This document shows positions 50,304 through 59,306 of a DNA stretch of 64,000 nucleotides, piece by piece. Position 1 is the stretch's first letter. Every line of letters begins with the position of its first letter. This DNA is from WTGA01 sp965231865. GTDB lineage: Bacteria; Pseudomonadota; Gammaproteobacteria; Arenicellales; Poriferihabitantaceae. The stretch covers positions 496,001 to 560,000 of the forward strand of contig CBDDOJ010000002.1 in assembly GCA_965231865.1 (NCBI GenBank), in the 5' to 3' direction. The position numbers and the translations under genes were made by a program. The notes beneath the pieces are model-generated. The model did not search any database. It was not told where the DNA came from and saw nothing but the letters and a program-made list of their open reading frames with translations.

Positions 50304-50948
50304 CTAGATCCAGTATGCGGTGCGGGTCATCGTCCGGGAAGCGAACTTCATCCATTGTTTCACGGGTTTGGGCAGCTCCGCGGCACCCGCTTCCCGGGCC
50401 TGCTCGGCATGGTGGCTTTCGTCCCGTTGCATCTGGTCCAGGACCTTCCTGCTGCGCAAATCATTCTCAGGCAGTTCCCCAAGATGGTCTTCCAGGTGAT
50501 CCACGACCTGTTTTTCGGTTTCGGCGACGAAACCGAGATTCCACTTGTCGCCGGCAATGCCCGCAACCGTTCCGATGGCGAACGAGCCGGCATACCACAG
50601 GGGATTGAGCCGGCTTTTCCGTCCCCCCAGTTCATTGATCCGCCTCTCGCACCAGGCAAGATGCTCCTTTTCCTCATTGGCGGACTGTTGCATCTGCTCA
50701 CGGGTCGCCGGGTCCCGGGCAGTGATGGCCTGGCTTTGATACAGGGCCTGGGCACAGATTTCACCGACATGGTTGACCCGCATCAACTTGGCGGAATGGC
50801 GTTGTTGACGGCTTGACAGTTCTCCTTCGGGAACATTTTCTCCAGGGTAGCGGCGTCCCCCGGGGGGTTGACCGGCGAACAGGGTATCCAGGGCATCATT
50901 GAGGCAAATCAAAACTTTATCGGTTGGACTGTATGACCGTTCATTCAT
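50304..50948 (-). CDS. coq7: Ubiquinone biosynthesis monooxygenase Coq7
   Basis: A 214-residue di-iron hydroxylase that makes demethylubiquinol from 2-polyprenyl-3-methyl-6-methoxy-benzoquinol. The iron ligands appear as RVNHVGEICAQALY (Glu), EEKEHLAW (ExxH), ETEKQVVDHLEDHL and DESHHAEQA. The N-terminal 50 residues are variable as usual. It is convergent with betC and divergent from glcD. Confidence 0.93.
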   Translation of the reverse strand: MNERSYSPTDKVLICLNDALDTLFAGQPPGGRRYPGENVPEGELSSRQQRHSAKLMRVNHVGEICAQALYQSQAITARDPATREQMQQSANEEKEHLAWCERRINELGGRKSRLNPLWYAGSFAIGTVAGIAGDKWNLGFVAETEKQVVDHLEDHLGELPENDLRSRKVLDQMQRDESHHAEQAREAGAAELPKPVKQWMKFASRTMTRTAYWI

Positions 50949-51163
50949 TGGCTATAATCGTAGTGGACCGTTTCACAAGGGTCCCATATTACACCAGAAA
51001 TGACGCGATTTCCCTCACCCTGTAAGCCGGCACCGGCCCAATCCCCTGGAATCGTCCTTGCACGGGAAAAGATGGTAGACTTGAACCCGGCAGTCGGGTA
51101 CAGGCCGGGCAGATTTTCCGGGTTCCGGTACCCCGGACCCATCCATCAATATTCTGGCGTTGA

Positions 51164-52624
51164 GTGACCGTGAACGACCCGTCTTTCGTCAAATTGTTCC
51201 GTAGCGTACTGCCTGCCAAAGCAATCATTTCTGACCGGACCGCTCTTCGGGTCTATGAATGTGACGGGTTGAGCGCCTATCGCCAGATACCCAGGCTGGT
51301 GGTGTTGCCCGAGTCCATTGCCCAGGTACAGGCGGTCATGGCACTGTGCCAGGAGCATGCCATTCCGATCGTCGGTCGGGGCGGGGGCACCGGCCTGTCA
51401 GGGGGTGCATTGCCCCACAGGGATGGCATTGTCCTGAGCCTGGCAAGAATGAACCGGGTACTTGACATCAACCGGTTGAACCGGACAGCAAGAGTCCAGC
51501 CCGGTGTGCGGAACCTGGCAATTTCCGAAGCGGTAAAACACCTGGGCCTGTATTTCGCACCCGACCCGTCCTCCCAGATAGCCTGTACCATCGGTGGAAA
51601 CGTTGCAGAAAATGCAGGGGGGGTGCACTGCCTGAAGTATGGTCTTACCCTGCATAATATTCTCGGCCTGAAGGTGGTCACCCTGGAAGGAGGGTTGGTT
51701 GACCTTGGCGGTGTGGGCCTGGATTCCCCGGGATTCAACCTGCTTGCACTGATGATTGGATCCGAAGGAATGCTGGGAATCGTGGTGGAGGTGACCGTTA
51801 AGCTGCTTCCCATCCCAAAGTCGGCAAAAGTCATCATGGGGGTGTTTGATTCGGTGAAATGTGCCGGGGACAGCGTTGCCACGATTATTGGCAAGGGGAT
51901 TATTCCTGCGGGCATTGAAATGATGGACAATCCGGCCATTCGTGCTGCCGAGGATTTCGTCCAGGCCGGCTACCCGGTGGATGCCCAGGCGATGCTGCTG
52001 TGTGAACTCGACGGGACGGAGGAGGAAGTGGATGACCAGATCCGGCTTGTCCGGGAGATTTTCAGTGAAAACGGTGCGATAGAAAGCCGGCTTGCCCGGA
52101 ACGAAGAGGAAAAGGCCCTGTTCTGGTCGGGTCGCAAGGCCGCCTTCCCGGCGGTGGGCAGAATCTCCCCAGACTACTATTGTATCGATGGCACCATACC
52201 GCGGAAATCCCTCGGCGGGGTGCTGACTGAAATTTACCGGTTGTCAGAACAATACGGACTGCGGGTTGCCAATGTCTTCCATGCGGGAGACGGCAATCTG
52301 CACCCGCTGATTCTGTATGATGCCAACCTTCCCGGGGAACTCGAAAAAACCGAAGAACTGGGAAGCCGGATCCTGGAATTGTGCATCGGTGTCGGCGGCA
52401 CCATTACCGGCGAACATGGGGTGGGCGTTGAAAAGATCGGGGAAATGTGCGTGCAGTTCAATGATGCGGAGAGGGGCCAGTTTCACGAAGTGCGGGAATG
52501 TTTTGATCCAAAGAAACTGCTCAACCCGGGCAAGGCGATTCCCACCCTGGCGCGTTGTGCCGAACACAATGCCATGCATGTTCACCATGGTGAACTGCCC
52601 TTTCCGGACCTGGAGAGGTTCTGA
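51164..52624 (+). CDS. glcD: Glycolate oxidase FAD subunit GlcD
   Basis: A 486-residue FAD-binding (PCMH-type) oxidase subunit oxidising glycolate to glyoxylate. FAD motifs: VGRGGGTGLSGGALP and CTIGGNVAENAGGVHCLKYG. The C-terminal domain has NVFHAGDGNLHPLILYD and TGEHGVG, and it ends with the FDPKKLLNPGK signature. Start is GTG 51164. It leads a three-gene operon with glcE (one-base overlap, TGATG) and glcF. Carbon salvage after photorespiration or use of algal glycolate is likely. Confidence 0.93.
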   Translation: MTVNDPSFVKLFRSVLPAKAIISDRTALRVYECDGLSAYRQIPRLVVLPESIAQVQAVMALCQEHAIPIVGRGGGTGLSGGALPHRDGIVLSLARMNRVLDINRLNRTARVQPGVRNLAISEAVKHLGLYFAPDPSSQIACTIGGNVAENAGGVHCLKYGLTLHNILGLKVVTLEGGLVDLGGVGLDSPGFNLLALMIGSEGMLGIVVEVTVKLLPIPKSAKVIMGVFDSVKCAGDSVATIIGKGIIPAGIEMMDNPAIRAAEDFVQAGYPVDAQAMLLCELDGTEEEVDDQIRLVREIFSENGAIESRLARNEEEKALFWSGRKAAFPAVGRISPDYYCIDGTIPRKSLGGVLTEIYRLSEQYGLRVANVFHAGDGNLHPLILYDANLPGELEKTEELGSRILELCIGVGGTITGEHGVGVEKIGEMCVQFNDAERGQFHEVRECFDPKKLLNPGKAIPTLARCAEHNAMHVHHGELPFPDLERF

Positions 52625-53688
52625 TGGCTGAAGAGACCGAATTGCGGCTGGTAGAGCAGGTGAGGGAGGCCGGGGAAACCCGCCGTCCCCTGGCCATTGC
52701 CGGGGGAAACACGAAGTCATTCTATGGCCGGGAAATCACCGGGACGCCGCTTGAGGTCACGGCTCACCGGGGGGTGGTCGAATACCAGCCCACGGAGCTG
52801 GTCATGACGGTCAAGGCCGGTACCCCGATCGAGGAGATCAACCGGGAACTGGGGCAACACAACCAGATGCTGGGGTTTGATCCTCCCCGGTTTTCCCCGG
52901 GCGCAACGGTGGGAGGCGCTGTGGCAGCCGGGCTGGCGGGGCCGGGTCGGCCCTTTTACGGATCGGTGGGGGATTTCATTCTTGGCATCAAGCTTTTGAA
53001 TGGCAAGGCCGAGGTGCTGGGGTTTGGTGGCCAGGTCATTAAAAATGTTGCGGGATTTGATCTTTCCAGGTTGATGGTGGGGGCACTGGGGTGTCTGGGG
53101 GTGCTTCTGGAAGTGTCCATCAAGGTGATCCCAAGGCCCGAACACGAGATCACCCTGGTGCTTGAGCATACGGACCAGGACGATGCAATCCTGGCCATGA
53201 ACCGGCTGGCGGGCATGCCCGTGCCCATTACATCGGCCAGCTGGTTTGATGGATTGACCCGAATTCGACTGTCCGGGAGCCGACCGGGCGTAGAGGCTGC
53301 GAAATCTGAAATCGGGGGTCAGCAGGATGGGAATGGCCAGGCATTCTGGACGGGCATCCGCGACCAGACCCATGAGTTTTTTCAAAATGACCAATGGCTT
53401 CACAGGGCCTCGGTGGCGAGTGACTCCCGGGCATTTTGCAAGGAATGGCCGCAGCTGGTTGATTGGGGCGGGGCCCTGCGCTGGGGTTGTTTCCCGGAGG
53501 ACCACCGGGAATTTTCCCGGGAAGCAAGCAATGCGGGGGGGCACTGCTGCCATTTCCGCAACGGCAACCGGGCCGGTGAAGTCTTTGCCCCCCCGGGGGC
53601 CGGGAAAATGGGCCTTCATCAAAGGCTCAAAACTGCATTCGACCCCGCGCAGGTTCTCAATCCTGGGCGGCTGTACGCTGAAATCTAG
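52624..53688 (+). CDS. glcE: Glycolate oxidase FAD-binding subunit GlcE
   Basis: A 354-residue second flavin subunit. The FAD-binding half has IAGGNTKSFYG, VMTVKAGTPIEEINREL and the loop GFDPPRFSPGATVGGAVAAG. The end FDPAQVLNPGRLY is typical. It starts on the last base of glcD and stops 2 bases before glcF. Confidence 0.92.
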   Translation: MAEETELRLVEQVREAGETRRPLAIAGGNTKSFYGREITGTPLEVTAHRGVVEYQPTELVMTVKAGTPIEEINRELGQHNQMLGFDPPRFSPGATVGGAVAAGLAGPGRPFYGSVGDFILGIKLLNGKAEVLGFGGQVIKNVAGFDLSRLMVGALGCLGVLLEVSIKVIPRPEHEITLVLEHTDQDDAILAMNRLAGMPVPITSASWFDGLTRIRLSGSRPGVEAAKSEIGGQQDGNGQAFWTGIRDQTHEFFQNDQWLHRASVASDSRAFCKEWPQLVDWGGALRWGCFPEDHREFSREASNAGGHCCHFRNGNRAGEVFAPPGAGKMGLHQRLKTAFDPAQVLNPGRLYAEI

Positions 53689-53690
53689 TC

Positions 53691-54902
53691 ATGCAGACCT
53701 TTCTGGACCCTGAATATGCCCGTTCACCCGTGGGAAAAGAAGCGGACGCTATTCTGCGAAAATGCGTTCATTGCGGCTTGTGCAATGCAACCTGCCCCAC
53801 GTACCAGCTGCTGGGGGATGAACTGGACGGGCCAAGAGGCCGGATTTACCTGATCAAGCAGTTGCTGGAAGGGGAGGAACCGGGGGATCAGATCCCGTTG
53901 CATCTGGACCGCTGCCTGACCTGCCGAAACTGTGAGACCGCCTGTCCCTCCGGCGTTGAATATTCCAGGCTCCTGGGAATCGGGCGTGAGACCCTGAGCC
54001 AGGGCCATTCCCGCCGGTCTGTCTGGCACTGGATTCACAGGGGGCTGGCAGGGGTCATTGCAAATCCCGTGCTTTTCGGGTGGTTTCTCAGGACCGGCGG
54101 ACTGTTCAGGCCGCTGATGCCGAAGTTCCTGAAATCCAGGGTCCCCGTGCCCGGTATTTCCAGATACCGCCATACTGAAGGGGCCGCCCATCCAAGGAAA
54201 ATGATTGCGCTTAGCGGCTGCGTACAGGGCACGCTGGCACCGGATACCAACCGGGCAACGGCACGGGTGCTGGACAGGCTGGGCATTTCGTTGGTGGAAG
54301 TGCCGGGGGCCGGGTGCTGTGGTTCGCTGGATTTGCACACGACCAGTGAAGACCGGGCAAGGGCAAGAGCCCGGGTTTTAATCGATCACTGGTTTCCGTA
54401 CCTGGACCAGGGAGTGGAAGGGTTCGTGATGACGGCAAGCGGGTGCGGCGTCACGATCAGGGAATATCCCCACCTGTTCAGGGAGGATGCACAGTACCGT
54501 GAAAAAGCAACCCAAATATCCCGGCGGACATTCGATCTTTGCGAGATACTGGAAAAGGAGATCGACGATGGCTATGCCATGGATGCAACGCCCAGAAAAG
54601 TGGCGTTTCATTCTCCCTGCACCCTGCAGCATGGTCAAAAACTGAAGGGCAGGGTGGAAGCGATCCTTGAAAAAGCGGGGCATGAACTCGTCGAGGTCCC
54701 CGACTCTCACACATGCTGTGGTTCTGCCGGCGTTTATTCATTGTTCCATCCGGTTATTTCAGATCAACTCCGGGAAAAGAAACTGCAGAATTTGCGGAAG
54801 AACCAGCCGGATGTCATTTGTACGGCGAATGTGGGCTGTCAGTCACATCTTGCCCTGGGTGGTGGCCAGCCGGTCATGCATTGGGTTGAATTGCTGGTCT
54901 GA
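53691..54902 (+). CDS. glcF: Glycolate oxidase iron-sulfur subunit GlcF
   Basis: A 403-residue protein with two [4Fe-4S] motifs (CVHCGLCNATCP and CLTCRNCETACP) and two cysteine-rich CCG domains (GAGCCGSLDLH and SHTCCGSAGVYSLF). It passes electrons from the flavin subunits towards the quinone pool at the membrane. The operon lacks the glcC regulator. Confidence 0.93.
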   Translation: MQTFLDPEYARSPVGKEADAILRKCVHCGLCNATCPTYQLLGDELDGPRGRIYLIKQLLEGEEPGDQIPLHLDRCLTCRNCETACPSGVEYSRLLGIGRETLSQGHSRRSVWHWIHRGLAGVIANPVLFGWFLRTGGLFRPLMPKFLKSRVPVPGISRYRHTEGAAHPRKMIALSGCVQGTLAPDTNRATARVLDRLGISLVEVPGAGCCGSLDLHTTSEDRARARARVLIDHWFPYLDQGVEGFVMTASGCGVTIREYPHLFREDAQYREKATQISRRTFDLCEILEKEIDDGYAMDATPRKVAFHSPCTLQHGQKLKGRVEAILEKAGHELVEVPDSHTCCGSAGVYSLFHPVISDQLREKKLQNLRKNQPDVICTANVGCQSHLALGGGQPVMHWVELLV

Positions 54903-55001
54903 TCCAATGGTTGTTGATCTGTTTCCAGTCGGACCACGGTACTATGGTGTCCAGTATCAACCTGCAGATCACACAAGTTTATTCGAACCCGGGATTGCGC
55001 G

Positions 55002-55757
55002 ATGCAAGACAGGTATGTAGGGGACGTTGGAGACTTTGCAAAGTTCGGACTGCTGCGTGCAATCAGTGAAGGGAAACGCCTGGGTGTTGCATGGTATCTT
55101 CACCCCAATGCAGGTCCGCCCGGAGATGGCCAGCACACGGAATATCTGACGAGGGATAAAGAGTTCCGGCATCTTGACGAGAAGCTTTTTGATGTATTGA
55201 AACAATTGCGCAACCGCAATGAGCTATCTGTCGTGGCGGTGAAGAAAAGCGGTATTTTGGGAAGGGCTGTTTTTGCAGAGGACCCATTGAAAACAGCGGA
55301 AATCAAAGTAAAGGATCGAACCGCTTGGCGACATCAGTGATTTGTGCGGGTCCAGGATCAACTGTCTGGCTGCGAGCTTGTTTTCGCGGACCCTGACAAT
55401 GGTCTTTTCCCTGACGACCGATTCAAACCGACTCGAAAGGAAAGTGCCAGGAGAATCCCGCTCAAAGAAGCGATGGCTCTGGCAGAAGAGCGTCCAGCTG
55501 TCTTTTATCATCACAACACCAGGTTTCCTGGTGGGCATCATCAGGAAATCAGAAACTGGATGTCCCGGTTGCCGGGCTGTTCTCATGCATTCTACTGGCG
55601 GCGCTGGAGCAATCGGACGTTCTTTATAGTCAATGCGGATGATGAAATGAGAAGCAGATTGGAAAACCTCGCAAAACGTTGGAGTAGTTGCGGAAAGTTG
55701 TTGGAGGCAAAGAACCCGGTAATTGAACCGGAAAGTGCGCCCGTACACCTTCTATGA
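55002..55757 (+). pseudogene. Hypothetical gene interrupted by an in-frame TGA
   Basis: One continuous frame of 251 codons from ATG 55002 to the stop at 55755-55757, broken by TGA at 55338-55340. The part before (MQDRYVGDVGDFAKFGLLRA, then LGVAWYLHP) and the part after (LSGCELVFADPDNGLFPDD, AVFYHHNTRFPGGH, FFIVNADD) read as one protein of an uncharacterised family. The TGA lies between RTAWRHQ and FVRVQ, where a TGG (Trp) is the simplest original. This is a likely nonsense mutation, with readthrough or recoding not excluded. Function unknown. Confidence 0.7.
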
Positions 55758-55787
55758 CACCATGATCAGAGATGCTACAGTCCCTGT

Positions 55788-56144
55788 ATGTCAACTGCTT
55801 TTGTCTTTGAATGCTCCAGGGAGATTTTCTCGGAAGAGGAAATCTCCTTGCTGGAACGATACGGCAACCAATTTCAGCGGTTAATGAATGGGGACAGAGT
55901 ACCAATGACTGCTGCGCAGCAAAGATTTGTAGAAGTTGCCCATGGGAGATGCAAGCCAGAAACCATCTATGAGAAGGTGTGGTGGAAATACATGTGGCGA
56001 TTAAGCTGGGAAAAGGACCCGGCTAACAAGGCGGTTATGGGCGAGCGAAGGTACCTTCCAGATGACAGGGGGGACTGGAAGAGGATGCGTGGCACGGTAT
56101 GGTCCGACATGCAAAGGCGCTCAAAAGGGCTGGGCGGAAGCTGA
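55788..56144 (+). CDS. maoP: DUF413 / MaoP-like protein
   Basis: A 118-residue protein of the DUF413 family, whose E. coli member MaoP organises the Ori macrodomain. The signature is present: SREIFSEEEISLLERYGNQF, MTAAQQRFVEVAHGR, PETIYEKVWWKYMWRLSWEK. It follows the interrupted gene by 30 bases. A strong terminator lies 126 bases after the stop. Confidence 0.82.
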   Translation: MSTAFVFECSREIFSEEEISLLERYGNQFQRLMNGDRVPMTAAQQRFVEVAHGRCKPETIYEKVWWKYMWRLSWEKDPANKAVMGERRYLPDDRGDWKRMRGTVWSDMQRRSKGLGGS

Positions 56145-56270
56145 CTTCATTTGGTCTTCCTTGCAGAGCCGGAATGCCTGTTTTGCAGGACTGTCGGGCG
56201 TTCATATTCCGTTCATGGTCAAACTGGGATAATTGTCCCCGTTTTCATATGCATCCTCCGCTAGTGGTTC

Positions 56271-56306
56271 AGCGCGGTATTTCAGACGATACCGCGCTGT
56301 TTTTTT
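56271..56306 (+). terminator. Intrinsic terminator before rplM
   Basis: A perfect 10-base stem, AGCGCGGTAT (56271-56280) with ATACCGCGCT (56289-56298), loop TTCAGACG, is followed by G and seven T (56299-56306). It ends transcription from the MaoP-like side and separates it from the rplM-rpsI operon. Confidence 0.85.
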
Positions 56307-56444
56307 GAGGGGCGGAGGTGTCTTCTCCTGAAACCCTCTGGTTTTGCCCGGAAAAAGCCAATAAAACGCCAGAAATGGTTGTAACCCGCACCGCAGTCCA
56401 GTATTATCCGCGGTCCCTTTTTTACCCGTACACACTGTAGCTTG

Positions 56445-56873
56445 ATGAAGACGTTTTCCGCAAATCCCGATAAAATCAAACGTGAATGGTACGTTGTGGA
56501 TGCACAGAACAAGGTGCTTGGCAGGTTGTCGGCCGAGATCGCCCGTCTTTTGAGGGGAAAACACAAGCCGGAATTCACCCCGCATGTCGATACCGGCGAT
56601 TATATTATTGTCGTGAACGCCGAAAAAGTGGTGGTGACCGGCAACAAGTACCACGACAAACGGTACTATCACCACACGGGTTATCCCGGTGGGATCAAGG
56701 AGGCTTCCTTCCGGGAAATGCAGGAGAAGCATCCCACCAGGATTATCCAGACCGCGGTGAAGGGCATGCTTCCCAAGAACAAACTGGGTCGTGCGATGCT
56801 GTCCAAGCTGAAAGTGTACGCGGGGAGTGAACACAATCATCAGGCCCAGCAACCCAAGGCCCTGGAAATTTAA
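56445..56873 (+). CDS. rplM: 50S ribosomal protein L13
   Basis: A 142-residue protein, the same length as E. coli L13. Typical stretches are REWYVVDAQNKVLGRLSAEI, GKHKPEFTPHVDTGDYIIVV and GMLPKNKLGRAM. ATG 56445 is preferred over TTG 56442 by alignment with the family. rpsI follows after 15 bases in one operon. Confidence 0.96.
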   Translation: MKTFSANPDKIKREWYVVDAQNKVLGRLSAEIARLLRGKHKPEFTPHVDTGDYIIVVNAEKVVVTGNKYHDKRYYHHTGYPGGIKEASFREMQEKHPTRIIQTAVKGMLPKNKLGRAMLSKLKVYAGSEHNHQAQQPKALEI

Positions 56874-56888
56874 TCGGAATCACATTTT

Positions 56889-57287
56889 ATGGTACAGGCA
56901 CAAGCAACCTATCAGGGGACCGGGAGGAGAAAATCGTCCACAGCGCGGGTTTACCTGCAGCCGGGGTCCGGAAAGATCGTCGTCAACAAGATTCCGTTGG
57001 AAAAGTATTTTGGCCGGGAAACCGCGCGAATGATTGTCCGCCAGCCTCTCGAACTGGTGGAAATGCTGGGAAAGATGGACGTGAAAGTGAATGTACGCGG
57101 TGGGGGTAACAGTGGGCAGGCCGGCGCGATTCGCCATGGAATCACCCGAGCACTGCTTTGCTACGATGAGGGACTGCGCGGTGCACTGAGAAAGGCCGGG
57201 TTTGTTACCCGGGACGCCAGGGAAGTGGAACGGAAAAAGGTAGGCCTGCACAAGGCCAGAAAACGTCCCCAGTATTCCAAGCGCTGA
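56889..57287 (+). CDS. rpsI: 30S ribosomal protein S9
   Basis: A 132-residue protein. It starts with YQGTGRRKSSTARVYLQPGS, has GGGNSGQAGAIRHGITRAL, and ends with the basic RKRPQYSKR tail that reaches the P-site tRNA. It is second gene of the rplM operon. In many genomes petABC or sspA follows, but here a gene-poor stretch and an accessory ATPase follow. Confidence 0.96.
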   Translation: MVQAQATYQGTGRRKSSTARVYLQPGSGKIVVNKIPLEKYFGRETARMIVRQPLELVEMLGKMDVKVNVRGGGNSGQAGAIRHGITRALLCYDEGLRGALRKAGFVTRDAREVERKKVGLHKARKRPQYSKR

Positions 57288-57986
57288 CGTCCCGATACCT
57301 GGATTTTGCCCGGCTCGCAATGCAAGCCCGGGTTTTGCTCCAGACGGACGCAATGGGCCATTTTGGGCCCTGTCGCGACAGTCTTCCGTCGGGGGTCTCC
57401 CTGTGGAGTCAAAGGGGATATTGATGGCCAGCACCCGTTTTGCAGGAACAATTTTCGACCTGGAAGAGTTAGGCTGCTACTGTATCTGACCTGTTGGTGA
57501 GGGAACCCCAATTACTGGATTTCCTCACAAATCCCAGGTTGCCTGTCGAAAACGACTTGCCCATGCGGTTTTCCAGAACTTTTACTTGCTTTTTATTTGG
57601 CGTCTGTTTCCCGCCAAGTATCGCCATCCGTTCATCCTGAACCCGCACACCTTGCATGCCTGTGCGATGTCGGTCCTGCGGACTGTGGGTTTCTTGACCA
57701 CAACTCCACAGGCCCTGCAACCAACTTTATTTGAGATTACTCACAAACCAATCTGATCGGCACCGGATGATGGTCCGATCCGTTCTCCAGATGGAACTCC
57801 CTCTACCAACCGGGAAAGCATTCCGGCCACTTTGAGCGTACATTGAGTGAAAATTTTCCATGACTTGGCATTTTCCATGTAATACCCATGTGAAGGATAG
57901 ATCGGAAGAAACATAATGTATATTTTTATATTTCTTCCACTTTATGCTATCTTGATATTCAATTATAGTGGGCCTTATATCCTGAA
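57288..57986. other. Gene-poor stretch after rpsI with a zinc-ribbon-like remnant
   Basis: About 700 bases without an intact gene. On the minus strand at 57582-57740 an open frame without start codon reads CRACGVVVKKPTVRR, then ACKVCGFRMNGWRY: two CxxC pairs 18 residues apart as in zinc ribbons. It is probably the end of a broken gene. The last 100 bases before 57987 are strongly AT-rich and must hold the promoter of the ATPase. The drop in G/C marks the border of inserted DNA. Confidence 0.4.
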
Positions 57987-59081
57987 ATGGAAGAAATAAA
58001 AAAATTAGAGAAAAATTTCGTCCACTTGGCAAGGGTTGCCCTGTCAGACCGGAACCAGGATGTACAGGCCTTTCTGTACCGGATCACGAAGAGAAAGGAG
58101 ACCAGTGCGGAACTGACATCGGCATTGGTCCAACTCCTCCGCAAGAACCCCACACGGTCAACGCCGTTGCGCCGCGATAGTGGTGCGGCCGTGCCAGCCG
58201 ACACGGATTCGCGCTTCCAGCTTCTGCGCGTGGAGCAGGATCCGTATTTGCCGAGGGAGCCGGTTTACGCCGAATCAATCCGACTGACCCTCGGTCGGCT
58301 GGTCGAAGAGCGCCGCAATTTGCAGTTGCTTCTGGAGGCTGGCCTGGAACCGACCGGCACGGTCTTGTTTACCGGCCCGCCAGGGGTCGGAAAAACACTC
58401 TCGGCGCGCTGGATTGCCCGCGCGCTACATCTTCCGCTGTTGGTCCTTGATCTCTCGGCAGTCATGAGCAGCTATTTGGGCCGTACCGGCGCTAACCTTC
58501 GTCATGTTCTGGACTATGCGAAGTCCTTAGATTGCGTTCTGCTCTTGGACGAACTGGATGCGATTGCCAAGAGACGGGACGATGCAGGTGAAATTGGCGA
58601 ACTAAAGCGGTTGGTGACCGTGCTCTTGCAACAGCTCGACGACTGGCCGTCCTCGGGACTGCTGATCGCCGCCTCCAATCATTCCAATCTGCTTGACCCG
58701 GCCGTGTGGCGACGGTTCGAGCAATTGGTTGAGTTTCCACTTCCTGATCGAGAGAGCGTTCACAAATATCTTTATTGCCTTTTTACCGAGATCGCTCCCA
58801 ACGCTATCCCCTGGGCCGATGTTCTCTCACTGTCTCTGGTCGGCCGTTCTTTCGGCGATATTGAACGGGATGTGACGAACGCACGTCGTGCAGCCGCTTT
58901 GAACGGACAAGACCTCAGTCACCATCTCGTTGATCTGGTCTGTACGCAACAATGCTCCAAGCAGGAACAAATTGAAATCGCTGTCCGCCTGGTAAGAAAT
59001 GGCTTGGTTACGCAACGTAAGGCGCGCGAACTTACTGGTGTTGCACGCGACACCATCCGCGTGCGCCTGAAGAAATCTTGA
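57987..59081 (+). CDS. AAA-family ATPase, S8-protease-associated type
   Basis: A 364-residue ATPase with a helical N-terminal region (about 1-90) and one AAA module: Walker A GPPGVGKTLSARW, Walker B CVLLLDELDAIAKRRDD, sensor-1 LIAASNHSNLLD and arginine fingers in AVWRRFEQLVEF. A small helix-turn-helix-like end (TQRKARELTGVARDTIRVRL) follows. This type commonly precedes a subtilisin-like S8 protease gene, and the start of such a protease lies 24 bases downstream but is truncated. The ATPase therefore lacks its effector here. Confidence 0.8.
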   Translation: MEEIKKLEKNFVHLARVALSDRNQDVQAFLYRITKRKETSAELTSALVQLLRKNPTRSTPLRRDSGAAVPADTDSRFQLLRVEQDPYLPREPVYAESIRLTLGRLVEERRNLQLLLEAGLEPTGTVLFTGPPGVGKTLSARWIARALHLPLLVLDLSAVMSSYLGRTGANLRHVLDYAKSLDCVLLLDELDAIAKRRDDAGEIGELKRLVTVLLQQLDDWPSSGLLIAASNHSNLLDPAVWRRFEQLVEFPLPDRESVHKYLYCLFTEIAPNAIPWADVLSLSLVGRSFGDIERDVTNARRAAALNGQDLSHHLVDLVCTQQCSKQEQIEIAVRLVRNGLVTQRKARELTGVARDTIRVRLKKS

Positions 59082-59105
59082 CATCACAGCGTTGACTGGA
59101 AACCA

Positions 59106-59306
59106 ATGGCACAGCAAAACTTCCTCTTGGGAAAGGGCGAACGAATGACGGCGGAGATCAGTATGAAATCCGGCGGCGGTCCCAAACAGGCACCTTACAC
59201 TCCCACACGTCGGGTGAATGTTTACGTCAAGTTTGGAATTGCGGTGACACTCGGGAAAATTTTCGGATCGCGCAGGAGATGCGAATCCGGTCTGTACAAT
59301 GCTTGA
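59106..59306 (+). pseudogene. Truncated N-terminus of an S8 (subtilisin-like) protease
   Basis: From ATG 59106 the first 32 residues (QQNFLLGKGERMTAEISMKS, then GGGPKQAPYT) match the characteristic start of S8 proteases that accompany AAA ATPases. After APYT the frame becomes unrelated (PTRRVNVYVKFG) and stops at 59306 inside the next gene. No Asp/His/Ser catalytic motifs remain. The rest was probably lost by a deletion that brought the dioxygenase gene next to it. The family call is from memory of the N-terminal pattern. Confidence 0.55.

Noticed and set aside
55338..55340. Selenocysteine codon
   Set aside because: The family residue is more likely Trp, and I see no convincing SECIS hairpin directly after the TGA; kept as nonsense mutation.
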